A stretch of DNA of 64,000 nucleotides, taken from assembly GCA_963667715.1 (NCBI GenBank), contig OY763926.1, positions 1,860,001 to 1,924,000 on the forward strand, read 5' to 3'. This DNA comes from JAFGDI01 sp963667715. GTDB lineage: Bacteria; Planctomycetota; Phycisphaerae; Sedimentisphaerales; SM23-30. The translations under genes and the position numbers were made by a program. The notes under the pieces were generated by a model. It was not told the origin of the DNA and searched no databases. It saw only the letters and a list, made by a program, of their open reading frames with translations. Shown here one piece after another: positions 16,330-24,272 of this stretch. The stretch's first letter is position 1; every line of letters begins with the position of its first letter.

Positions 16330-19300
16330 ATGAGAACATTTATTTTGGCCTCGCTTCTTTTTCTTGTGAGTTGCTGTAATTGTACCTTTGCCAGCGAAAA
16401 TCATACTTTACAAAATCTCTCTCTTTACCGACCTGTTAGTGTCTCTACCACCAGCCATTATCCCTGTATTGCAGAGTTCGCTGTTGATGGTGAAACTGAC
16501 ACCGGTTGGCGTTCTGCCAGAGAGCTTCCCACAGGGCAGACAAACGATACTATCACGATCGATCTTCAAGCCGACTGCAACGTCGAATTAATAAGTATTA
16601 ACTGGGCCAGTCAGTCTGGCCTGCCGGTCTTTGAGGGTATTCAGACTGCCGACCTCAATGGTAGTGAGCAGGTATCATCATATGCTATTGCCTATTCTGT
16701 TGCCATCTCCTCCGACGCCAGATCATGGCAGACTGTATATCACACTACCGCCGGCTCTGGTGGTAATGAAAAAGTTCATATTGAACCTGTCTCTGCCCGC
16801 TTTGTTCGGATCATCACAGATAAAAGGTCAAATCCCAAATGCGGTGTTGGTATCAATGAGATCGCTGTTATGGGTACCTGCTCTGTCAAACGTCCGGAAG
16901 GTGACAGCTGGAAGCTCAGAAGAAAAGCCAAACAAACACCAGCCAGCCTATCTGCCGACTCTGATTCCACTGAGCTGCTCTTAGATAGTGGCTGGGAACT
17001 GTTCCCCGAACGCTTCTCTGACCTTACCGCTGCCGTCATATCTGATAGCAAGGCAGATACTTCCAACTGGTATAATGCCGTTGTTCCTGGCACAATTCTC
17101 ACCAGTCTCGTAGAGCAGGGCGTTTTTCCTGAACCTACGATCGGTATGAATAATCTATCGATCCCCGATTCTCTTTGCCGTATGGTCTGGTGGTATCGTA
17201 CCGAACTGTCCCTGCCTGACTCCTGGCGTGCAAGCGACCAGACTATCTGGCTTGACTTCGACGGCATAAACCATGATGCCGAAATTTGGTTAAATTCTAA
17301 GTATATCGGCCAGATAAATGGTGCATTTATCAGGGGTAAATTCGATATCACAAATTTCCTCAATTCTAATGGTAAAAATACCATAGCCGTACGTATTATT
17401 CCGCCGGCTCACCCTGGCATACCACTCGAAAAATCCGAAACTGATAAACTCAAAAATGGCGGCGTTCTTGGCAAAGACAGCCCAACTTTCGTCGCCAGTA
17501 TTGGTTGGGATTGGCTGCCCGGTATTCGTGACCGTGGCATGGGTATTTGGGACACCGTTCGCCTCTCCCGCAGCGGTTCTGTTGTTCTCGGTGACCCACA
17601 GGTTATTACCGACCTGCCATTGCCGTCCATCTCATCTGCTCAGGTAACTATTACCGTTCCTGTGACTAACCACTCCGATAAAAAACAAAATACTATAGTC
17701 TCTGCTCTGTTTGACAATTTATCTGTTGCCAAAACTATAGAATTAGCCCCTGGTGCCGCCAGTGCTGTCGTCTTTGCTCCCGCAGAGTATAAGCAGCTAA
17801 ATCTCAACAATCCCCGCCTATGGTGGCCCGCCGGCTGTGGTGAGCAGTATCTCTACGATCTCAGCTTATCTGCAAGTATAAATGGTAAGATTAGCGATGG
17901 TCGCCAGCTGAAATTTGGTGTACGTGAGCTTTCATACAGAGGTGGGGCGGTTGATAGCTCAAAAGTCGAAGTCTACAACTTCAACCCAGTTAAGACTAAA
18001 TACATTCGCCTTAACTGCCTGAAAAGAGCTACCAAATACGGTTTCTCTATCTTCAGCCTATCTGTGTTCAATAGCCAGAAAAACAATATCGATCTGGCTG
18101 TTAATAAAGATATATTCGCAACCTCTCAGGAAAGTGATGAACATCCTGCCCGTCATGCCAACGATAACAACCCTGATACCAGATGGGGCTCTGAATATTC
18201 TGAGCCGCACTGGATATGCGTTGACCTGGGCTCTGCTCAGACTGTTGATACTGTTCAGGTAAGCTGGGAAGCGGCCTTTGCTAAAGAGTTCATTATCCAA
18301 TCTTCAAATGATGGTGTTAATTGGACTGATATTAAAAATTGTGTCGCTGATAATGTTCCAACTGAGCTTGAGATCAGCGTTAACGGCAGGAGAGTTCTTT
18401 GTAAAGGTGGAAACTGGGGCTACCCGGAAGTGCTTTTACGAAATACCGATTCTCGACTGGAAACTACTATAAAACTTCACAGTGAAGCTAACCTGAATAT
18501 GATCAGAAACTGGGTTGGCCAGAGTACCACCGAAAAGTTCTATGAGATGTGCGATAAATACGGCATACTCATCTGGAATGATTTCTGGCTCGCTAACCCT
18601 TCCGACGGCCCAAATCCCGTTAACGACCAGTTATTCCTGACTAATGTCAAAGATGCTGTCAGCCGCTATCGTAACCACCCATCGATTGCCGTATGGTGCG
18701 GACGTAACGAAGGTCTGCCGCCTAAAGCTATCGATGATGGCATACGTCAGCTAACTCAACAGCTTGACGGCACAAGGTTCTATCAGGACCATTCCGCCGC
18801 TAATGGTGTTAACGGCCATGGCCCATACCGTTATGTCGGCACTGATGGATACTTCACTAACCACATAAGAGGATTCAAAACTGAAATAGGTATGCCCTCG
18901 GTGCCGTCTGCCGATTCTATGAGAAAAATGCTCGATTCGCCTAACCCGTGGCCGCTTGATCTGCGCTGGGCTTATCATGATTTTGCACCTATTGGTGCTC
19001 AGCAGCGGGGGACTTATATCAGTGCTATCGAAAACCGCTACGGTAAACCTGATTCCCTAGACGATTTCTGTAAAAAGGCACAGCTGGTTAACTACGACGG
19101 CTATCGTGCCATTTTCGAGGCCTGTAACCATAAGCTCTGGAACGACTGCAGCGGTCTGTTGCTATGGATGTCGCATCCTGCCTGGCCGAGTACTGTCTGG
19201 CAGATTTATGATTACTGGTATGGGACTGATGGTGCGTTCTTTGGTACTAAAAAGGCCAATGAACCAACTCATATTCAGTTTTGTCCTACCAATAAAATGG

Positions 19301-19857
19301 TAGAGCTGATCAACCATACTAACAACCCTGTAAATGGTATTGTCACTGCCACAGCTCTTACTCCTGACGCTCAGGTTCTCTGGCAAAAGTCATTAAAAGT
19401 TGAAGCGCAATTAAATTCTAAAACAGATACTTTCCCAGTCAAGCTGACCGGCAGGACTCCAAAAGCATATTTCCTTCGCCTGGCCTGGACCGATACTGCC
19501 AATAAACAATTGTCCGAAAATTACTATTTGATTGCTGATAATGACAATGATATGCAGGCTATAAATTCCATGCCGCAGGTCACTCTCAAGGCGTCTGTTC
19601 TCAGCTCCTCAAAATCTGGCCAGCTAAAGGTCAAAATCCATAACGATTCCAAAGCTCTTGCTTATATGACCACGCTTACTCTGGTAAATAAAAATACTTC
19701 CAAACGGATTTTGCCGGCATTCTATTCTGACAACTATCTCTCCTTACTCCCCGGCGAGTCAAAGGAAATTTCTATCGAATACGATAGTACCGATAATCCA
19801 GAAGCGGTTAGTCTTCTGCTAGATGGCTGGAATATAACCCCATCTAAAATAAATTAA
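16330..19857 (+). CDS. Secreted glycoside hydrolase family 2 enzyme with two discoidin (F5/8C) domains
   Basis: 1175 residues from ATG 16330. The signal peptide ends near C-T-F-A-S. Residues 25-170 form a discoidin domain; about 205-390 the GH2 sugar-binding sandwich (N-W-Y-N-A-V-V-P-G-T; W-L-D-F-D-G-I-N-H-D-A-E-I-W-L-N); about 430-540 an Ig-like domain; about 545-685 a second discoidin domain (R-H-A-N-D-N-N-P-D-T-R-W-G). The GH2 barrel then begins at R-R-V-L-C-K-G-G-N-W. The acid/base is E794 in W-C-G-R-N-E-G and the likely nucleophile E852 in F-K-T-E-I-G-M-P. The surroundings of the acid/base (R-N-H-P-S-I-A-V-W, then P-P-K) resemble endo-beta-mannosidases and exo-beta-glucosaminidases of GH2. 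With GH130 and GH3 downstream, a mannose-containing glycan is a reasonable guess. The second discoidin domain interrupts the GH2 scaffold, which is unusual. Confidence 0.85.
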   Translation: MRTFILASLLFLVSCCNCTFASENHTLQNLSLYRPVSVSTTSHYPCIAEFAVDGETDTGWRSARELPTGQTNDTITIDLQADCNVELISINWASQSGLPVFEGIQTADLNGSEQVSSYAIAYSVAISSDARSWQTVYHTTAGSGGNEKVHIEPVSARFVRIITDKRSNPKCGVGINEIAVMGTCSVKRPEGDSWKLRRKAKQTPASLSADSDSTELLLDSGWELFPERFSDLTAAVISDSKADTSNWYNAVVPGTILTSLVEQGVFPEPTIGMNNLSIPDSLCRMVWWYRTELSLPDSWRASDQTIWLDFDGINHDAEIWLNSKYIGQINGAFIRGKFDITNFLNSNGKNTIAVRIIPPAHPGIPLEKSETDKLKNGGVLGKDSPTFVASIGWDWLPGIRDRGMGIWDTVRLSRSGSVVLGDPQVITDLPLPSISSAQVTITVPVTNHSDKKQNTIVSALFDNLSVAKTIELAPGAASAVVFAPAEYKQLNLNNPRLWWPAGCGEQYLYDLSLSASINGKISDGRQLKFGVRELSYRGGAVDSSKVEVYNFNPVKTKYIRLNCLKRATKYGFSIFSLSVFNSQKNNIDLAVNKDIFATSQESDEHPARHANDNNPDTRWGSEYSEPHWICVDLGSAQTVDTVQVSWEAAFAKEFIIQSSNDGVNWTDIKNCVADNVPTELEISVNGRRVLCKGGNWGYPEVLLRNTDSRLETTIKLHSEANLNMIRNWVGQSTTEKFYEMCDKYGILIWNDFWLANPSDGPNPVNDQLFLTNVKDAVSRYRNHPSIAVWCGRNEGLPPKAIDDGIRQLTQQLDGTRFYQDHSAANGVNGHGPYRYVGTDGYFTNHIRGFKTEIGMPSVPSADSMRKMLDSPNPWPLDLRWAYHDFAPIGAQQRGTYISAIENRYGKPDSLDDFCKKAQLVNYDGYRAIFEACNHKLWNDCSGLLLWMSHPAWPSTVWQIYDYWYGTDGAFFGTKKANEPTHIQFCPTNKMVELINHTNNPVNGIVTATALTPDAQVLWQKSLKVEAQLNSKTDTFPVKLTGRTPKAYFLRLAWTDTANKQLSENYYLIADNDNDMQAINSMPQVTLKASVLSSSKSGQLKVKIHNDSKALAYMTTLTLVNKNTSKRILPAFYSDNYLSLLPGESKEISIEYDSTDNPEAVSLLLDGWNITPSKIN

Positions 19858-19874
19858 AAATACCATAAACACTT

Positions 19875-19913
19875 AAAAGGACATGGGATATGAAATGTAT
19901 CTCATGGCCTTTT
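19875..19913 (+). terminator. Terminator of the GH2 gene
   Basis: A 16-bp stem with one mismatch and wobble (19875-19890 with 19898-19913) and a 7-base loop, ending in TTTTCTTATTT. It lies 17 bases after the stop codon. Confidence 0.75.
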
Positions 19914-19960
19914 CTTATTTCCTTCCTATATCTTCCATTATCGCAATACCCGCTTTAGTT

Positions 19961-20028
19961 TTAAATTAGCCTCCGCTCAGGGCGGATACCTTAGCTTGTC
20001 ACTTGTTACTTTTTCCTTGTTACTCAAC
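19961..20028 (+). repeat. Dispersed repeat, hairpin + 'TTACT' tail family, copy 2
   Basis: Stem TCCGC/GCGGA around TCAGG is followed by TACCTTAGCTTGTCACTTGTTAC. Plus-strand orientation. The rest of the gap up to 20396 is AT-rich, contains GGAGATG just ahead of the next start, and shows no ORF or other element that I recognise. Confidence 0.6.
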
Positions 20029-20396
20029 AGTTAAATTCCAACTATTCTGCCCCATACAAACTTCCATATCAACCAGTCCCAATTTTTTGCAATTTTTTTC
20101 ACATTTTTGGAAAATCTCCCTGAAACCTGTCATTGCTTAGTGAATTCGTTGGTCAATATGATTTGCGATTGATCAGTTCTAAGTTTAATATGAACCCCAT
20201 GGTTGTTAGAGGGGAGACTATTCTCACAGGGAGCTGTTTCTCTATTCATATTTTATTTCGACCGGCAAATGGAGGCTTTTTTTTCTATTACGTTATTGAT
20301 CTGTATTAGTGCAGGATTATCGCTTTGAGTTGTATTTTGGTTATTACATCCGGTGTCCTGTACACAAGAGAATCATATTTAAGTTGGAGATGAAAA

Positions 20397-22358
20397 ATGA
20401 ACACAGTGAAACGTTTTAAACAGTCAATGTCTGTTTGTTTAATGGCGTTGGCCTTCGCTGCCTCAGCGGCGCAGGCAGACTCAAATGTTGCGGTAGGTAA
20501 AACTGCTACTGCTTCTCAGATTGGCTATGACCTCCCGCCAGCAAATGCTATTGATGGCAACTCTACCACTCGCTGGTCTTCTGGCGGTTCTACCGAAGCC
20601 TGGATTAGTGTCGACCTTGAGTATTACTATAATCTCACACACGTTATCCTGAGCTGGGAAGGTGCTTACTCTAAAGGCTATGATATAGAATTATCTAATG
20701 ATAATGAAAACTGGACTTCTGTATATAGTACTTCCATCGGTTCTGGCGGTATTGTAGATATTGATGTCAGTGGTAGCGGTTTCGGTAAGGCTCGTTATGC
20801 GAGAATGAGGTCTTCCGAACCATACAATTCAAAATGGGGTGTCTCTCTTTGGGAATTCGAAGTATATGGCGATAGAGATTCTGCTCCTTGCGTTACTGTT
20901 GCCCCGGAATTCACCATTGTTAAGCTTCCAGAAAATTTAGTTACTATTGATGCAACAGTTGATGATATTGACTCTACCAGCTTCACTTACAAGTGGAGTC
21001 AGGTTTCTGGCCCTGCTATGGTAGCCTTTAACGGCACTGATACTCAGGAAGATGCTCAGATCACTTTCCCTTCTGCCAGAGGCGATTACGAATTCAAGAT
21101 TATCGTTAAAGACGAAGCTAACAACGCTTCATTCCCTGCCTATACTTCTGTTAAACTTCTCGATTCAGCCATTGACGACAAACTGATCGCTCACCTGCCG
21201 TTTGACGAAGGTACTGGTACTGTAGCTCATGATATAACTTCTTTTGATGACTTCGGTGTACTGGGCCATCATGAAGAAGAAGGCGGAGCAACTCACGCCG
21301 ATCCAAACTGGACTGCTGGCTGGATTCCTGGCAGTAACAACTACGCCCTGGACTTCACTGACCTTGGCTATGTAGAAATTACTCCTGATACTGAAGCTGG
21401 CACCGAAGATCCAAACCTTATGAACCTGGAATACGGTATTACTGTTGCCTGTTGGGTTAACGCTAACGACTGGGAAGGTAATCGTCGTCTCGTGCAGTAT
21501 GGTCTTGGCACAAATGACAGCCAGAATATCTTCCGTCTGCTCTACGAAAACAATGCTCTGAGATTTATCCCTGACTATATGGCATCAGGTCATACTCAGC
21601 GTCAGGTTACAGCCCCTATCTTCTCTACTGGTAAATGGCATCATGTAGCTGGTACTTACGATGGTAAGGTTGCCAATCTGTATGTTGACGGTGCTCTGGT
21701 TGGTACTAAAGAATACGATACTTATCAGGCTCTCTATCCTTATGAAGGCCAGACTGTAAGTATTGGCTGTAAGCACAAAGATGTTGCCGAACGCTATCTT
21801 GGCGACTATATGTATGGTAAGCTTGACGATGTACGTATCTACAGCTATCCTCTCAGCCTCGACTCAGTTCGTGACCTGGCAGCTCTTGGCCAGAACGCTG
21901 CTCCTACTATCAATGAAATTACAGCTGCTGGTGTTGGAGATGACAACGTTATTATGCTCACCGGTGCTACTACTATTGATATGGATTCTGACGTTTTCGA
22001 TGTTAATAACGATGTGATCAGCTATGCCTGGACTCAGGTTGCTCCTGAAACAACACTAGCTCAGTTCTCTGCTGTTGACGTTAAAGATCCTCAGATTACT
22101 TTCTCTGAAGTTGGTACTTATACTTTCCGTCTGAATATCAATGATGGTACTTTCGGCTTGGATGACGAGATCTACAAAGAGATCACTATTACTGTTAATC
22201 AGGCAAATTGTGAAAGAGTTCGTAATGATGGCCTGCTTCTCGTTGGCGATATCAACGAAGACTGTCATGTCGATATTTACGACTTTGCACTTATTGCTTT
22301 TGATTGGCTCAAGTGTAATGATCCAGAGGATGTTACTTGTGTGAATCCTTACGAATAA
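20397..22358 (+). CDS. Exported discoidin-PKD-LamG-PKD protein with dockerin-like tail
   Basis: 653 residues; ATG 20397 follows TTGGAGATG. The signal peptide runs to A-A-Q-A-D. Residues 28-160 form a discoidin domain (N-V-A-V-G-K-T-A-T-A-S; A-I-D-G-N-S-T-T-R-W-S). About 165-255 is PKD-like (Y-K-W-S-Q-V-S-G-P), about 258-500 a LamG domain (W-H-H-V-A-G-T-Y-D-G; L-Y-V-D-G-A), about 505-605 another PKD-like domain (Y-A-W-T-Q-V), and the end is a full half-dockerin (G-D-I-N-E-D-C-H-V-D-I-Y-D-F-A). No catalytic motif; this is probably a surface glycan-binding partner of the flanking hydrolases. The next gene, GH130, carries an almost identical dockerin-like segment and starts 99 bases downstream after a weak hairpin. 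Confidence 0.85.
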   Translation: MNTVKRFKQSMSVCLMALAFAASAAQADSNVAVGKTATASQIGYDLPPANAIDGNSTTRWSSGGSTEAWISVDLEYYYNLTHVILSWEGAYSKGYDIELSNDNENWTSVYSTSIGSGGIVDIDVSGSGFGKARYARMRSSEPYNSKWGVSLWEFEVYGDRDSAPCVTVAPEFTIVKLPENLVTIDATVDDIDSTSFTYKWSQVSGPAMVAFNGTDTQEDAQITFPSARGDYEFKIIVKDEANNASFPAYTSVKLLDSAIDDKLIAHLPFDEGTGTVAHDITSFDDFGVLGHHEEEGGATHADPNWTAGWIPGSNNYALDFTDLGYVEITPDTEAGTEDPNLMNLEYGITVACWVNANDWEGNRRLVQYGLGTNDSQNIFRLLYENNALRFIPDYMASGHTQRQVTAPIFSTGKWHHVAGTYDGKVANLYVDGALVGTKEYDTYQALYPYEGQTVSIGCKHKDVAERYLGDYMYGKLDDVRIYSYPLSLDSVRDLAALGQNAAPTINEITAAGVGDDNVIMLTGATTIDMDSDVFDVNNDVISYAWTQVAPETTLAQFSAVDVKDPQITFSEVGTYTFRLNINDGTFGLDDEIYKEITITVNQANCERVRNDGLLLVGDINEDCHVDIYDFALIAFDWLKCNDPEDVTCVNPYE

Positions 22359-22377
22359 GCGTTTGTTTGTGACCAGA

Positions 22378-22420
22378 AGGGTGAACAGCTGATATTCTCG
22401 GTTGTTCACCCTAATGGCTT
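22378..22420 (+). terminator. Terminator-like hairpin after the discoidin/LamG gene
   Basis: A 10-bp stem (22378-22387 with 22403-22412, AGGGTGAACA/TGTTCACCCT) with a 15-base loop, followed by a poor T-tract (AATGGCTTTATT). It may only partly terminate, allowing read-through into the GH130 gene. Confidence 0.55.
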
Positions 22421-22457
22421 TATTGAGAGAGAGCCTTTTTGAGAGAAAGTATTTATT

Positions 22458-24185
22458 TTGAAATCGAAATTACTATTGACCCTGGTAGTTTTACTACTTA
22501 CTTCATTCCATGTTTCTGCCGATGATGTCACCTATCTCGGTGACGCAGTTTCTGGACTGCCCGCAAATAACAACTGGCCGTCTAAAGAGTCTCCATACAA
22601 TGTTATCGATAACGATATAAACACCAAGTATCTGCATAAAAGCAGTGTGCCTTGCGGTATTATCGTTACTCCCGCAAGAGGTGCTACTCTTGTTGAAGAG
22701 CTAACCTTTACTACTGCAAACGATGACCCCGGCCGAGACCCTCACAGCTACGAACTCTACGGCTCAAACGATACCGAAGCTTCACAAACTGGTAACTGGA
22801 ACCTGATATCTTCAGGAACTATTGTAGACTTTGAAAACGGTACCTGGCCACGTAAAAAGCAAAACACTACTCCGGTACGCTTTGCCAATTCCACCACATA
22901 CCTGCATTATAAAGTTATTTTCCCGACTAATGGCGGTGATTCTTACTTCCAGCTTGCGGAACTCGAACTGATCGAAATACCTCAGGATTGTCAGCGTATC
23001 AAAGACGATGGGCTACTCATGGCCTGTGACTTAAATGGTGACTGCAAAGTCAATATCTATGATGTTGCCAGATTGATCTCGAACTGGCTCCGTTGTAATG
23101 ACCCAGATGACCCGGATTGCGATAATCCATATGCAGGCTTCCCATACTGGGCTATTGGCCCTTTTGAGCGTCCTGCAGATGCCCAGCCTGTTATCAGGCC
23201 AAACCCGGATTCTGTCTTTTTCTGTCCGATGCGTCAGAGGAACATAAGCTGGGAAAAACTCCATACCTTTAACCCCGCCGCTGTCGTTAGAGATGGCCTC
23301 ATTAACGTTATGTACCGTGCTGAAGATGATACCGGCGAAATGAAAGTCGGTGGTCATACCTCGCGTGGCGGACTTGCTGTTACTGCTAATGGTATAGACT
23401 TCACTTTCCGCTCCAGTCCTGTTCTGTTCCCTGCTGATGATGATCAGGCGTCTCATGAATGGATGGGTGGTTGTGAAGATCCTCGTATCGCCGAACGTGA
23501 AGACGGTTTGTATATTGTTGCTTATACTCAATATACTGGTGTAGAGAGCACAAACCGCACATTTCGGTTAGGTCTTGCTTCTTCCACTGATCTGGTCAAT
23601 TGGGAAAAACACGGTTCGCCTTTTGAAGGAACCGCATACGAAAATCTGAAAATAAAGTCCGCTTCTGTCGTTCATCAGGTTGTTGACGGTCATCTTCTCG
23701 CCGTCAAGATCAAAGGTAAATACTGGATGTACTTTGGCGAACGCTCTGTACACGTCGCAACTTCTGACGATCTTATCCATTGGAACCCCGTAGAAGATGC
23801 TAACGGCGATCTCATTACTGTTATGAGAACCCGTAGCGGCCACTTTGACAGTATGCTTACCGAGGTCGGCCCACAGCTGATTCTCACCGAGGATGGCATT
23901 ATCCTCATATATAATGGCAAAAACTCTAACCCCGCAACCAGTGGCGACCCGGAACTGGCACAGGGGGTATATGCCTGTGGTCAGGCTCTCTTCGACAAAC
24001 GTGACCCTACCAGGCTCATCACCAGACTAGATAAACCATTTTTCAAGCCTGAACTCGATTGGGAGCAGAGCGGTCAATACGCCGCTGGCACAACTTTCTC
24101 CGAAGGCCTTGTATTCTATAATGATAAATGGTATTTGTATTATGGTTGCGCTGATAGCTTCGTGGGGGTTGCTATTTCCCGCTGA
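22458..24185 (+). CDS. Secreted GH130 mannoside hydrolase/phosphorylase with internal dockerin-like segment
   Basis: 575 residues, initiated by TTG at 22458, which leads straight into a signal peptide (K-S-K-L-L-L-T-L-V-V-L-L..., ending V-S-A-D). Residues about 25-175 look like a discoidin-type beta-sandwich. Residues 178-225 are a half-dockerin (C-D-L-N-G-D-C-K-V-N-I-Y-D-V-A). The rest is the GH130 five-bladed propeller: N-P-A-A-V-V-R-D-G, Y-R-A-E-D-D, G-G-C-E-D-P-R-I, and W-Y-L-Y-Y-G-C-A-D near the end. GH130 members are cytoplasmic phosphorylases of beta-1,4-mannosides or exported beta-1,2-mannosidases. Export argues for hydrolysis, because phosphorolysis makes little sense outside the cell; this is inference. 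Dockerin segments are normally terminal, so an internal one is noteworthy. GH3 follows 87 bases downstream. Confidence 0.85.
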   Translation: MKSKLLLTLVVLLLTSFHVSADDVTYLGDAVSGLPANNNWPSKESPYNVIDNDINTKYLHKSSVPCGIIVTPARGATLVEELTFTTANDDPGRDPHSYELYGSNDTEASQTGNWNLISSGTIVDFENGTWPRKKQNTTPVRFANSTTYLHYKVIFPTNGGDSYFQLAELELIEIPQDCQRIKDDGLLMACDLNGDCKVNIYDVARLISNWLRCNDPDDPDCDNPYAGFPYWAIGPFERPADAQPVIRPNPDSVFFCPMRQRNISWEKLHTFNPAAVVRDGLINVMYRAEDDTGEMKVGGHTSRGGLAVTANGIDFTFRSSPVLFPADDDQASHEWMGGCEDPRIAEREDGLYIVAYTQYTGVESTNRTFRLGLASSTDLVNWEKHGSPFEGTAYENLKIKSASVVHQVVDGHLLAVKIKGKYWMYFGERSVHVATSDDLIHWNPVEDANGDLITVMRTRSGHFDSMLTEVGPQLILTEDGIILIYNGKNSNPATSGDPELAQGVYACGQALFDKRDPTRLITRLDKPFFKPELDWEQSGQYAAGTTFSEGLVFYNDKWYLYYGCADSFVGVAISR

Positions 24186-24272
24186 TTCCAATATAATCAT
24201 TCTTAATATTCAATCACAAATAATAATATCGTAAAATGGTTAACGTACAAGCGTTGAAAGGTGGTTTTGCGT

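Noticed and set aside
22458..24185. Dockerin-like motif inside GH130 as a frameshift joining two genes
   Set aside because: The frame is continuous across the junction, with good coding character and complete GH130 motifs, so a true fusion is more likely.
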